Source: Paenimyroides viscosum (GTDB taxonomy: Bacteria; Bacteroidota; Bacteroidia; Flavobacteriales; Flavobacteriaceae). From it: a stretch of DNA of 64,000 nt. Position 1 is the first letter of the stretch. Each line of letters opens with the position of its first letter. Shown one piece after another: positions 43,925-52,589 of the stretch. Where the stretch lies: positions 1 through 64,000 of the forward strand of contig NZ_RQTJ01000015.1 of NCBI RefSeq assembly GCF_003858535.1, read 5' to 3'. Both the position numbers and the translations under genes were made by a program. A model generated the notes under the pieces. That model was not told where the DNA came from. It did no database searches and was given only the letters and a program-made list of their open reading frames with translations.

Positions 43925-44543
43925 TTACTTATAATAAATCCTTAACAAAATAGGTTTTTTGCTTTTATCAATAATCTTTTCTAAAATTTTAAAGGTTTCG
44001 TTACTTACCATTGGGCAGCCTTCGCTATTAATAATGGGCACCAATTGCTCTTCGTGCGGCATAAAAGTATAGGTATGTAAAACCACGTAACGTGCAAACG
44101 CTTGGTCGTTGGTTTTATCTAAACCATGCAGTTTGTACGACTTTCCAAATCTGCCTACATAATCTACTCCCACTTTATAGTTTCCTAACGATGTCATATT
44201 ACTGCCTTCTACATTACTAAACTGCAGTTCATCGTAGATTCCGGTATTCGATCCTTTTTCCATGAGCCACCAAACCTTTGTGCAAAATACTGTCGTTCTT
44301 TACATCGTACACATAAAAGCGGTTGTACCGACTTTTAATAGCCATATCTGCCAAGAAAACAACGTCTTGATTAAAATCGGGATTTTGGTTTAGGAAATCT
44401 TTTGCTTTATCGGAGTTCAATATAAACCTGACAGCCATTTCTTTTAAAACTTCGTGTTGCAGTCGAACAAATTTAAGTACTAGTAAAACAGCAGCAGCTA
44501 ATAAAACAATTGCTATTAAACTACGAATGATTATTTTTTTCAT
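43925..44543 (-). pseudogene. L,D-transpeptidase gene (YkuD_2 type) with one-base frameshift
   Basis: The first frame (44543-44229) has a membrane anchor (SLIAIVLLAAAVLLVL) and runs to LVAHGKRIEYRN. The second (44263-43925) continues as KGSNTGIYDELQFSNVEGSN, with YKLHGLDKTNDQAF and the cysteine of SEGCPMV. One A fewer in the five-A run at about 44257-44261 would join them as AHGKGSN, the expected catalytic-domain start. The complete protein would be about 205 aa. Either the gene is inactive, the run is variable, or the read is wrong. The product would be the third L,D-transpeptidase here. Confidence 0.75.
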
Positions 44544-45273
44544 GCTTTAATAAAGGTTGTAAGATCAATTCACGCACTTGGTCTTTTAATTCGGGTTTAT
44601 CGCGTTGGGTTAATCCTTTGGTTTCAACAAATGGATGCTGGTAAATGAACACATTTCCAGGATATCCTGCAAAAAATCGGAAAGGAAACATCTTTTTTAG
44701 CCCGATAAACGTCATAGGAACCACCGGAATTCCAAAATCGATCGCCAAACGAAAAGCTCCGTCTTTAAAATCATCTAAAACAATCGATTCGTCATGTGGC
44801 ACACCGCCTTCGGGAAAAATACAGACACTTAAACCACTTGCCAGCTTTTGTGCCGCAGCAATCATAGTTTTTTGTCGGCTTACCGAACTTGTTCTATCTA
44901 CCAAAATACAAGCTCTTTTATAGAAATATCCAAAAATGGGCAACTTTGCCAGTTCTTTCTTTCCAACAAAAACAAACGGATTTTTAACTAGAATAAGCAT
45001 CAGCATAATATCCATCATCGAAGTATGGTTTGCCGTAAGCATATAACTTTTGTTTGGATTGAAATGTTGTTTGGTAACGATAGATTTTCTAAAACCTGTT
45101 CCGTAAAACACCGCATACGCCCAAATTCTCGCTAAAAAGAAAAAGAATCGGTAAAATTTATCGGTTGATAATGAAATGATTAAAAAAGGTGAAAGCACCA
45201 CAATTACCACCAATATAATTAGGTAAAACCATATTTTCCATAAAAACCAGATGGTGTTCTTTAAAAAGTTCAT
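44521..45273 (-). CDS. 1-acyl-sn-glycerol-3-phosphate acyltransferase (PlsC-like)
   Basis: The enzyme adds a fatty acyl chain to lysophosphatidic acid or a similar acceptor at the membrane. The 250-aa product from ATG 45273 has two N-terminal hydrophobic helices and the acyltransferase motifs NHTSMMD (HX4D near 80), VFVGKKELAK, IFPEGGVPHDES and IPVVPMTF. GTG at 45291 is a weaker start. Its end overlaps the start of the frameshifted L,D-transpeptidase by 23 bp. It is divergent from trpS. Confidence 0.88.
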   Translation of the reverse strand: MNFLKNTIWFLWKIWFYLIILVVIVVLSPFLIISLSTDKFYRFFFFLARIWAYAVFYGTGFRKSIVTKQHFNPNKSYMLTANHTSMMDIMLMLILVKNPFVFVGKKELAKLPIFGYFYKRACILVDRTSSVSRQKTMIAAAQKLASGLSVCIFPEGGVPHDESIVLDDFKDGAFRLAIDFGIPVVPMTFIGLKKMFPFRFFAGYPGNVFIYQHPFVETKGLTQRDKPELKDQVRELILQPLLKHEKNNHS

Positions 45274-45338
45274 GTTTTTTTTGTTAGACACTGCAAATTA
45301 ATAAATAAATAATTTTAACAACTAACGTTATAAACTTT

Positions 45339-45346
45339 TAAATTTG
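45339..45346 (+). promoter_or_regulatory. Candidate -7 element for trpS
   Basis: TAAATTTG matches TAnnTTTG and ends 20 nt before the ATG at 45367. Confidence 0.5.
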
Positions 45347-45366
45347 TAAAAATTAATTTTAAAAGA

Positions 45367-46335
45367 ATGGCAAAAGTATTAACAGGAGTTCAAAGTACCG
45401 GAACCCCACACCTTGGAAATCTTTTAGGAGCTATTTTGCCTGCTATTGAAATGGCAAATAATCCTGAAAATGAAACGTTTTTGTTTATCGCCGATTTACA
45501 TTCGGCTACACAGATTAAAGACGCTAAAATATTAAAAGAAAATACATACAGTGTGGCTGCAACCTGGCTTGCTTGTGGGTTAAACACCAACCGTGTTACC
45601 TTTTACAAACAATCGAGTGTGCCGCAAACTTGTGAGCTTACCTGGTACTTAAGCTGTTTTTTTCCGTTTCAGCGTTTAACGTTGGCACATTCGTTTAAAG
45701 ATAAATCGAGTTATTTGGAAAATGTAAACGCCGGTTTGTTTACTTACCCAATGCTTATGGCTGCTGATATTTTATTGTACGATGCCGAATTTGTGCCAGT
45801 TGGTAAAGACCAATTACAACATTTGGAAATTACGCGTGATGTGGCATCGCGATTTAACAACCAAATGGGAGAAACGTTTGTATTACCGAATGCTAAAATT
45901 TCGGACGATATTATGACCGTTCCCGGAACTGATGGCGAAAAAATGAGTAAAAGTCGCAACAACTTCATTAATATTTTTGAAGACGATAAAAAGCTACGCA
46001 AGCAAATTATGGCAATTGTTACTGATGCTACTCCGTTAGAAGAACCTAAAAACCCTGATACCTGCAACGTATTTGCTATTTACAAGTTATTAGGAACACC
46101 AGAGCAAACTGCGGAAATGCGTGCTAATTATTTAGGTGGGAATTACGGTTACGGACATGCAAAACAAGCCTTGTTTGAATTGATATGTGATAAGTTTAAG
46201 GACATACGCGAAAAATATACGTACTATATGAACAACTTGGAAGAAGTGGACCAGTTTTTAACAGAAGGTGCTGCAAAAGCCGCTGTTATTGCAAACGGAA
46301 CCTTAAACCGAGTTAGAGAGAAGTTGGGGTATTAA
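45367..46335 (+). CDS. trpS: Tryptophan--tRNA ligase
   Basis: TrpRS charges tRNA-Trp. The 322-aa protein has the nucleotide-binding start TGVQSTGTPHLGNLLGAI (HIGH-like PHLGN) and KMSKS at GEKMSKSRNN near residue 196. The MLMAADILLYDAEFVPVGKDQ segment and QHLEITRD complete the active site. The length is normal. It has its own promoter and is followed by two terminator-like hairpins. Confidence 0.97.
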   Translation: MAKVLTGVQSTGTPHLGNLLGAILPAIEMANNPENETFLFIADLHSATQIKDAKILKENTYSVAATWLACGLNTNRVTFYKQSSVPQTCELTWYLSCFFPFQRLTLAHSFKDKSSYLENVNAGLFTYPMLMAADILLYDAEFVPVGKDQLQHLEITRDVASRFNNQMGETFVLPNAKISDDIMTVPGTDGEKMSKSRNNFINIFEDDKKLRKQIMAIVTDATPLEEPKNPDTCNVFAIYKLLGTPEQTAEMRANYLGGNYGYGHAKQALFELICDKFKDIREKYTYYMNNLEEVDQFLTEGAAKAAVIANGTLNRVREKLGY

Positions 46336-46354
46336 AATAGATTTTGTATAAAAC

Positions 46355-46389
46355 AAAAATCCCAGACAATTCAATGTCTGGGATTTTTA
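46355..46389 (+). terminator. Terminator of trpS
   Basis: AAAATCCCAGACA and TGTCTGGGATTTT are inverted copies around ATTCAA, with T-run. Confidence 0.85.
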
Positions 46390-46395
46390 GTATTC

Positions 46396-46437
46396 TAAAG
46401 CTTAAACTCTGCCAATGTTTAAAACTTTGGCAGAGTT
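46396..46437. repeat. Inverted repeat between trpS and dprA
   Basis: AACTCTGCCAA and TTGGCAGAGTT flank TGTTTAAAACT, giving an 11-bp stem. The centre TTTAAAA recalls the palindrome at 20622. It may also serve as the dprA terminator. Confidence 0.65.
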
Positions 46438-46446
46438 ATTTGAATT

Positions 46447-47559
46447 TTATTCTTTTACTTTAAAAACTTTTCCGGGTAAACCCACAACGATTCCGTTTAG
46501 TTCCAGCATCATTAATTCAGCGTTTAAAACAGACATATCCAAGTTTGTTTGTAAAGCAAGTTCATCAATATGCAACGGTTCATTTTGTAAACTCTTTAAA
46601 ATAGTTTGTTGCAATGCTGTAAAATCATTTAGGTTGATTTCTTTTTTAACTTCCGCTTGTTTCTTTGGTTCTGCAGTTGTATTCCAATTTAAATCGGCAA
46701 TTAAATGATCAAAATTATAAAGCAGTTGTGCACGGTTTTCGTGTATCAATCGTAAACAGCCTTTACTGAAATCATCGTTTATCTTTCCCGGTACAGCATA
46801 AACTTCCCGAGCATAATCGTTGGCAAAATAGGCAGTTGATAACGATCCACCTGTTTCTGCACTTTCAATAACTACCGTCGCATTGCATAAGCCGGCAATA
46901 ATTCTGTTACGGCGTGTAAATAATTCTGGTACCAACATATTAAAACCGGCATATTCGGTGATAATTAATCCGTTACTAAATAAATCATTATAAAAATTCT
47001 TGTGCATTGCAGGATACAGTTTTTTAAAACTGGTTCCCATAATTCCTACAGTTGGTAAATTGAATTTTTTAGCTTCGTGATAAGCCGCGATATCAACTCC
47101 ATAAGCCATTCCGCTTACAATTGTGGGTTTATAAGGTTGCAAATGTTCCATTAATTTTGATGTAACTTCTTTTCCGTAGGCTGATATTTTTCGAGTTCCA
47201 ACAATCGCCAAACAATTATTATTTAAAAGAGAAAGATCGCCTTTATAAAACAAAAGTATAGGCGCATCGGCACATTCCTTTAAAAGTTTCGGATAGGTAT
47301 CATCTAAAATTCCAACACATTGAATATTGTTCTTTTCTATAAACTTTGCTTCTGCTTCAATCAAATCATTTTTATCAAACTTTAAAAGGGCATTCTGTAT
47401 TGATTTCGGAATATTAAAATCTGCAAAAAACTGCTTGTTGCTCGCATCGAACAAACTATTTACATTTTTAGAAAGATCAAGCAATTTTCGGGCAGACAAT
47501 ACACCAACCCCATCGCAAGCCAGTAGTTTAAGGTAAGATGTTAAAGTTAACTGATTCAT
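46447..47559 (-). CDS. dprA: DNA-processing protein DprA
   Basis: DprA protects incoming single-stranded DNA in natural transformation and loads RecA. The 370-aa protein has an N-terminal helical domain, the Rossmann-like core (IVGTRKISAYGKEVT, SGMAYGVDIAAYHEA, GTSFKKLYPAMHKNF, RRNRIIAGLCNATVVIESAETGGSL) and a C-terminal winged-helix-like domain. Its presence alone does not show competence. It is convergent with trpS and divergent from the HU/SPOR gene. Confidence 0.95.
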   Translation of the reverse strand: MNQLTLTSYLKLLACDGVGVLSARKLLDLSKNVNSLFDASNKQFFADFNIPKSIQNALLKFDKNDLIEAEAKFIEKNNIQCVGILDDTYPKLLKECADAPILLFYKGDLSLLNNNCLAIVGTRKISAYGKEVTSKLMEHLQPYKPTIVSGMAYGVDIAAYHEAKKFNLPTVGIMGTSFKKLYPAMHKNFYNDLFSNGLIITEYAGFNMLVPELFTRRNRIIAGLCNATVVIESAETGGSLSTAYFANDYAREVYAVPGKINDDFSKGCLRLIHENRAQLLYNFDHLIADLNWNTTAEPKKQAEVKKEINLNDFTALQQTILKSLQNEPLHIDELALQTNLDMSVLNAELMMLELNGIVVGLPGKVFKVKE

Positions 47560-47710
47560 TTACTTTTTTGATTATCATTCTTTTATAAATATAAATCTTT
47601 TTTTAAATTTGATAAATACGAAATGCATTCAGCCTTAAAATGTTATCAACAAAAACCAAAAATTGTTAATAACATTTGTGAATAAATTTCTTTAAAATGT
47701 ATTGATTGGT

Positions 47711-47718
47711 TATTTTTG
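47711..47718 (+). promoter_or_regulatory. Candidate -7 element for the HU/SPOR gene
   Basis: TATTTTTG matches TAnnTTTG but ends only 4 nt before ATG at 47723, implying a leaderless or near-leaderless mRNA. Confidence 0.4.
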
Positions 47719-47722
47719 CCTT

Positions 47723-48649
47723 ATGATGATCGAAAAACATATTTCAGCATTATTATATCGTTACCAGTGCGTAACGGTACCTGGTTTTGGTGCTTTTATT
47801 ACCGAAACTGTTTCTGCACGCTATAACGAAACAAGCAATACGTTTGCGCCACCAAAGAAAACCTTGTTGTTTAACAGCTTGTTACAACAAAACGACGGTT
47901 TATTGGCAAACCACATTGCCTTAGAAGAGCATATTTCTTTTAACGAGGCTGTTGTTTTAATACAAGAACAAAGTGCTTTATGGAAAGACGATTTAAGCAA
48001 TAAAAAAGTTGTTTACCTTAAAAACATTGGAGAACTTTCTTTAAATAGCGAACAAAAAATTCAGTTTGAACCAGTTGGATCTACTAATTATTTAACAGCT
48101 TCTTTTGGACTAACCGCAGTTATGGCAACCGCTTTAACTCGTGAGCAACAAACCGAAACTAAAGTTATTGAATTAGCAACTACAACCAAAAACAAACCAC
48201 GTTTACAATGGATGCGTTATGCAGCAGTAGTTGCCGCGGCAGTTGGTTTGTATAGTTCGGTATCAACTTACCAAGAATATGAAGTATATCAAGAGAAAAA
48301 AATAGCCGTTGAAAAAGATGTTCAAACTCAAATTGAACAAAAGTTACAACAGGCAACCTTTGTAATTGAGGCTCCGCAAATTATTAAAGAAAAAGTTGCT
48401 GAAGTTACTAAGCCTAACAAACCTTTTCACATTGTTGCTGGCGCTTTTAAAACCGAAGCTAAAGCGCAGATTTTAACAGACGAACTTAAGGCAAAAGGTT
48501 ACACAAATGCAAAATATTTATCAAAATCTAAACACAATATGCGCCAAGTAGTTTACAACAGCTACACATCGCAAGAAGAAGCGCAAAAAGATTTACGACA
48601 AATACATGAAAAAGTAAATAAAGACGCTTGGATTTTTATTGAAAATTAA
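47723..48649 (+). CDS. HU-CCDC81-like and SPOR domain membrane protein
   Basis: The 308-aa protein starts MMIEKHISALLYRYQCVTVP, an HU/CCDC81-like N-terminus (about 1-90), then has one membrane helix (RYAAVVAAAVGLYSSV near 160) and a C-terminal SPOR domain of about 75 residues (FHIVAGAFKTEAKAQILTDE onward). The SPOR domain binds denuded peptidoglycan, commonly at the division site, and the HU-like part is cytosolic. A TTG-started extension of 7 codons exists; the ATG pair at 47723/47726 is preferred. It is followed by a terminator. Confidence 0.85.
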   Translation: MMIEKHISALLYRYQCVTVPGFGAFITETVSARYNETSNTFAPPKKTLLFNSLLQQNDGLLANHIALEEHISFNEAVVLIQEQSALWKDDLSNKKVVYLKNIGELSLNSEQKIQFEPVGSTNYLTASFGLTAVMATALTREQQTETKVIELATTTKNKPRLQWMRYAAVVAAAVGLYSSVSTYQEYEVYQEKKIAVEKDVQTQIEQKLQQATFVIEAPQIIKEKVAEVTKPNKPFHIVAGAFKTEAKAQILTDELKAKGYTNAKYLSKSKHNMRQVVYNSYTSQEEAQKDLRQIHEKVNKDAWIFIEN

Positions 48650-48653
48650 TATT

Positions 48654-48678
48654 TAAAGACCCTTTCTGGGTCTTTTTT
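48654..48678 (+). terminator. Terminator of the HU/SPOR gene
   Basis: AAAGACCC and GGGTCTTT pair around TTTCT, with a T-run after. Confidence 0.8.
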
Positions 48679-48703
48679 AATATACTATTAGATTATTTTC
48701 TGC

Positions 48704-48711
48704 TACTTTTG
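48704..48711 (+). promoter_or_regulatory. Candidate -7 element for the thioesterase gene
   Basis: TACTTTTG matches TAnnTTTG and ends 13 nt before the ATG at 48725. Confidence 0.45.
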
Positions 48712-48724
48712 TAAAAAAATTAAT

Positions 48725-49234
48725 ATGCAGCCTAAAACTCCTAAAGATTCCATTACTGTTTTAACCGATATAGTACTTCCGGGTGAAACAAATCCTTTAA
48801 ACAATTTATTTGGCGGCGAATTACTTGCCCGAATGGATCGTGCCGCAAGTATAACCGCACGTAGACATTCGCGTAGAATTTGTGTAACAGCATCTGTAAA
48901 CAATGTTGCGTTTAACAAAAGTATTCCTTTAGGAAGTGTGGTAACTATTGAAGCGAAAGTTTCTAGAACCTTTAGAACTTCTATGGAAATTTTTCTTGAT
49001 GTTTGGATTGAAGATCGCGAATCGGGTAACCGCCAAAAAGCAAACGAAGCTATTTATACCTTTGTTGCTGTTGATGAAATGGGTGCGCCAATTGAAATAC
49101 CAACGATAACACCAGAAACCGAAGAAGAAATTAGTCGCTTTGAAGCAGCTTTACGTAGAAAACAGTTAAGCCTTGTTTTAGCAGGTAAAATGAAACCTAG
49201 TGAAGCTACAGAACTAAAAGCTTTATTCAGTTAA
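48725..49234 (+). CDS. Acyl-CoA thioesterase, hotdog fold (YciA-like)
   Basis: The 169-aa protein is a hotdog thioesterase that hydrolyses acyl-CoA in the cytosol. The signature NPLNNLFGGELLARMDRAAS (with a conserved Asn and Asp), then VNNVAFNKSIPLGSVVTI are as in the YciA/BFIT-type acyl-CoA hydrolases. The C-terminal helix RFEAALRRKQLSLVLAGKM is longer than in YciA. The chain length preference is not predictable. Confidence 0.9.
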   Translation: MQPKTPKDSITVLTDIVLPGETNPLNNLFGGELLARMDRAASITARRHSRRICVTASVNNVAFNKSIPLGSVVTIEAKVSRTFRTSMEIFLDVWIEDRESGNRQKANEAIYTFVAVDEMGAPIEIPTITPETEEEISRFEAALRRKQLSLVLAGKMKPSEATELKALFS

Positions 49235-49241
49235 ATACAAT

Positions 49242-49276
49242 AAAAAAGAGTGCTTTTCAGCACTCTTAATTTTTTG
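49242..49276. terminator. Bidirectional terminator between convergent genes
   Basis: AAGAGTGC and GCACTCTT pair around TTTTCA and sit between A- and T-runs. Confidence 0.85.
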
Positions 49277-49288
49277 AATAATTTTTAT

Positions 49289-50542
49289 TTATCTACCCCC
49301 TCTAGTCATTCCGCCACCTGATGAACTTCTACTGCTACCACCTGATGTTCCGCTGCTTCTGCTCATAGATGGAGCTGAAGATCTGCTCATACTTGGTGAT
49401 GAACTACGACTCATTGATGGAGCCGAACTTCTGCTTGAAGAAGATGAAGAACTTGGTTGGCTAAAACTTCTATTTGGTTGTGATGAAATACGTGATGAAC
49501 GTTCAATTCTAGAGCTTGCCGGAGCAGCTTCTCTGCTTATTGTTGAATTACCAGATCTAATTCTACTATTATTATTTTGAATAGTTGCTCTGTCTGATCT
49601 TAATGTTGCATTAGAAGATCTGTTTCTTGAAAACTCTTCGCTTGAAACTCTTTGTCTTCCTGAATTTACAGTTGTAGCTCTTCCTGAAGAAATAGTTCTA
49701 CTATCTGCATTCTGAACTCTACTAACATTTTCACTTCTGTTTACTCCTCTTGAGTTTCCTTCAGTTATATTATTTCTGGATCTTGAATTATCTCTTGTAG
49801 TTTCTAAAGCTCTACGGTTTGATACATTTTCATTACGGCTTGCAAAAGATCTGTTAGGGTTTTGACGCTCTAAAGAATTCCCTCTTACATTGCTATACAT
49901 ACGATCTGCACGAACTAATCTACGGTTATCTGTGTAAGAATATCTGTTTCTGTGATTAATGTGCGAATAGATATGGCTATGGTATCTAAACACCGGCATT
50001 GGTCGCCAATATGAATAATATGTTGGATAATACCCCCAATACCAAGGTGAATAATACGGACGGTAAGTTGTTAACCAAAACATATCAAAAAACATTGGTG
50101 TTGTATGATAAAAAGGTTCATAAATATAGTTAGGTCCGTAAATGTATGAGTTACCAACTACTTGTACGTGCACTGTTTTATTTCGTTGACGCTCCATTTC
50201 TATAGTTGCCACATCTTGAAATTGATCTTGACCTAAAACTGCCTGAATTACAATTACACGAACATCGCTTTCACCAACTTCAACCACACGTAAATAATCA
50301 ACATAATTATCGTTATTTAAATCTAGGTTTGATATTTGTGCCGATGGATCGTTTATTCTACGCTCAAAATCTTCTAAATCTCTAGATTCACCAAAAATAG
50401 ATGCTACTGCCTGCAAATCCAAATTATCAGAAATATCGTAATTCTGAGCTACAACAGTTGCATTACCCCTGTTGTTTTGCGCAATACCAACACTTGTTGT
50501 TAACATTGCTATTGCTATTAATGCGAATCTAAATATTTTCAT
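49289..50542 (-). CDS. Secreted Tyr-rich, Ser/Arg-rich low-complexity protein
   Basis: The 417-aa product has a signal peptide (MKIFRFALIAIAMLTTSVGIAQ), a folded N-terminal domain (about 35-130, YDISDNLDLQAVASIFGESR, VRVIVIQAVLG), an aromatic belt (WLTTYRPYYSPWYWGYYPTY) and about 200 disordered residues. That tail is rich in Arg, Asn and Ser, ending with repeats of SMSRSSAP and a GGGMTRGGR tail. The pattern suggests a secreted or cell-surface polymer-binding protein. No family was recognised; the first domain recalls DUF3300-like proteins only loosely. Confidence 0.75.
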   Translation of the reverse strand: MKIFRFALIAIAMLTTSVGIAQNNRGNATVVAQNYDISDNLDLQAVASIFGESRDLEDFERRINDPSAQISNLDLNNDNYVDYLRVVEVGESDVRVIVIQAVLGQDQFQDVATIEMERQRNKTVHVQVVGNSYIYGPNYIYEPFYHTTPMFFDMFWLTTYRPYYSPWYWGYYPTYYSYWRPMPVFRYHSHIYSHINHRNRYSYTDNRRLVRADRMYSNVRGNSLERQNPNRSFASRNENVSNRRALETTRDNSRSRNNITEGNSRGVNRSENVSRVQNADSRTISSGRATTVNSGRQRVSSEEFSRNRSSNATLRSDRATIQNNNSRIRSGNSTISREAAPASSRIERSSRISSQPNRSFSQPSSSSSSSRSSAPSMSRSSSPSMSRSSAPSMSRSSGTSGGSSRSSSGGGMTRGGR

Positions 50543-50607
50543 TTTTAAATTGTTTTATGTTTTATATATACAAAATATCAAGTACTGTGCCAAAACTTTA
50601 AATAAAG

Positions 50608-50636
50608 AAAAAGACCTCAAAAAATGAGGTCTTTTT
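50608..50636 (-). terminator. Terminator of the PorE-like gene
   Basis: AAGACCTCA and TGAGGTCTT pair around AAAAAA, with A- and T-runs at the sides. Confidence 0.8.
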
Positions 50637-50656
50637 AACTAAATAATAGGTTGTTA

Positions 50657-52570
50657 CTATTTTTGTGTAATAATAAATTCTGATCTACGGTTCATTGCGT
50701 CTTGTTCTGGTGTACAATCTGCACCACAATCAACTCTTGGTACGCTTTCTCCATATCCACGAGCTTCTAAACGAGCAGCATTAATACCTTTAGATATAAC
50801 ATACTGTCTTGTAGCACGTGCACGATCTTCTGATAATCTTAAGTTGTAAGCATCGCTACCTTTATTATCGGTATGTGCTTCAATTTTAATTCTCATATTT
50901 GGGTTACGTTGCATAATTTGAACTAATTTGTTTAATTCAAACGCACCTTGTTGTGTAATGTTCGATTTATCGAATTCGAAATAAATATCACCTAAAATGA
51001 TTTTAATATCATCTTTAATCAACATTTCAATTGGGCGTAACTCCACATCGATCGGATATTTACCATCTCCCCATTTCTGTAGCTCTACATCTTTACTTTC
51101 GTAGCCTTCTGAAGTTACTTGTAAAGCAAAAACTTTGTTACAGTCGGTATCATAACGTACAATTCCGTAAGCATCTGTAAAACGTGTTTCAATTACATTT
51201 TTATCATAATCTAAAATTGCAACCTGCGCATCTTTTAAGATAGCTCCTGTTTTTTGATCTTTAACTGTAATTACCATTTCGGTAACACAAACAGGACGCA
51301 CTTTATAAATATCGTCACGGCCTACACGGTTTGTTGATAAGAAACCAATTCCTTTGTCTGAATAATAAGATAAATGAAAATCGTCTTTTGCTGTATTAAT
51401 TGGGTCACCAATGTTGCGCACTTTTGCATTTGGATCGGTTAAATCAAACATATACAAATCTAAACCACCAAAACCTTTGTGTGAGTTAGATGCGAATATT
51501 AATTTATCATCATCTGATACAAACGGAAATGATTCACGACCTTCTGTATTAACGATTGTTCCCATGTTTTCAGGAGTCCCATAAGTACCATCTTCATTTA
51601 AAGCAACACGCCAAATATCCATATCACCTACAGTTCCAGGCATATCAGATGCGAAGTATAACATTTTACCGTCTGGTGAAACAGCTGGGTTACTTACCAT
51701 ATAGTGTGGTGAATTAAATGGAACAGGTTCAATATCTGTCCATTTTTTTCCATTGTACTTTGCACGGTAAACACTTACTTTACCTTTCTTTAAACGGTTT
51801 TTCTTGTCTCTTTCAAACTTTCCGCCACGGAAACTTTCTGTAGCAAAAAACATCGTTTGCCCATCTGCTGTTACCGTTGTTGGTCCATCGTGATGTTTTG
51901 TATTTAATTCACCCACTGGTTTAATGTCTTTGAATTTATTTTCATCGGACACATAGGTTGCAGCGTATACATTCAAGAAAGGTTGATTATTCCAACCATA
52001 TTTCTTTTTAGATTCATCGCGTGCAGAAGCAAAATAAAATGTATTATCGGTAGTTAAAAATCCACCAAAATCAGAAAATTCAGAATGGTTCATTCTGCTG
52101 TCTTCAAAGGTAAAAAGTGCTTCTTGGCTTCTTAATGCAGGAATGTAATCTGGATCTTGCATAAAATCAATAGCACGTGAGTCTTCCGGTTTTAAATCGG
52201 CAAACTTCTTCATTATTTTGTTAGAAGTATCGTAACGCCCACTTGCTTTAAGCATTTGTGCATATTTATAGTAAACTTCGGCATCTTGATTTGGGTTTAA
52301 TTCAATTGCCTTTGCATACCACTTCGCAGATTCTACGGTATTAAATAAATTGTAATAGGTTTCAGCTAACTGTACTACCACATAAGCATCGGTTTTTTCG
52401 CCGCGCACTAATTTTTTATAGTGCTCTGCTGCTTCAACAAATTCATATCTTTTAAATAAATTGTCGGCATGCTTTAAACGCTCTTCAGGTGTACTGATAA
52501 ATGCTGTGTTTTGTGCTTGCGCTGTATATAAAGAACCTATTAATAAAAGGGATAAGTATATTTTTTTCAT
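50657..52570 (-). CDS. PorE-like OmpA-family outer membrane protein
   Basis: The 637-aa product has a signal peptide (ending AQAQ), an N-terminal TPR segment (about 30-125), PD40-like beta-propeller repeats (about 140-420, such as PAVSPDGKMLYFASDMPG and FVSDDDKLIFASNSHKG), a carboxypeptidase-regulatory domain (DQKTGAILKDAQVAI) and a C-terminal OmpA peptidoglycan-binding domain with RIKIEAHTDNKGSDAYN. This order matches PorE of the type IX secretion system. It is just downstream of a PorP/SprF-like gene (19-bp gap). In Flavobacteria such pairs often serve one secreted adhesin, but none is next to this one. Confidence 0.88.
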   Translation of the reverse strand: MKKIYLSLLLIGSLYTAQAQNTAFISTPEERLKHADNLFKRYEFVEAAEHYKKLVRGEKTDAYVVVQLAETYYNLFNTVESAKWYAKAIELNPNQDAEVYYKYAQMLKASGRYDTSNKIMKKFADLKPEDSRAIDFMQDPDYIPALRSQEALFTFEDSRMNHSEFSDFGGFLTTDNTFYFASARDESKKKYGWNNQPFLNVYAATYVSDENKFKDIKPVGELNTKHHDGPTTVTADGQTMFFATESFRGGKFERDKKNRLKKGKVSVYRAKYNGKKWTDIEPVPFNSPHYMVSNPAVSPDGKMLYFASDMPGTVGDMDIWRVALNEDGTYGTPENMGTIVNTEGRESFPFVSDDDKLIFASNSHKGFGGLDLYMFDLTDPNAKVRNIGDPINTAKDDFHLSYYSDKGIGFLSTNRVGRDDIYKVRPVCVTEMVITVKDQKTGAILKDAQVAILDYDKNVIETRFTDAYGIVRYDTDCNKVFALQVTSEGYESKDVELQKWGDGKYPIDVELRPIEMLIKDDIKIILGDIYFEFDKSNITQQGAFELNKLVQIMQRNPNMRIKIEAHTDNKGSDAYNLRLSEDRARATRQYVISKGINAARLEARGYGESVPRVDCGADCTPEQDAMNRRSEFIITQK

Positions 52571-52589
52571 AATTATTATTTAGCAGCTG

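Noticed and set aside
44257..44263. Programmed ribosomal frameshift at GGAAAAAGG
   Set aside because: Five A residues lack a clear slippery heptamer and downstream structure; cannot be excluded, but a base error or decay is more likely.
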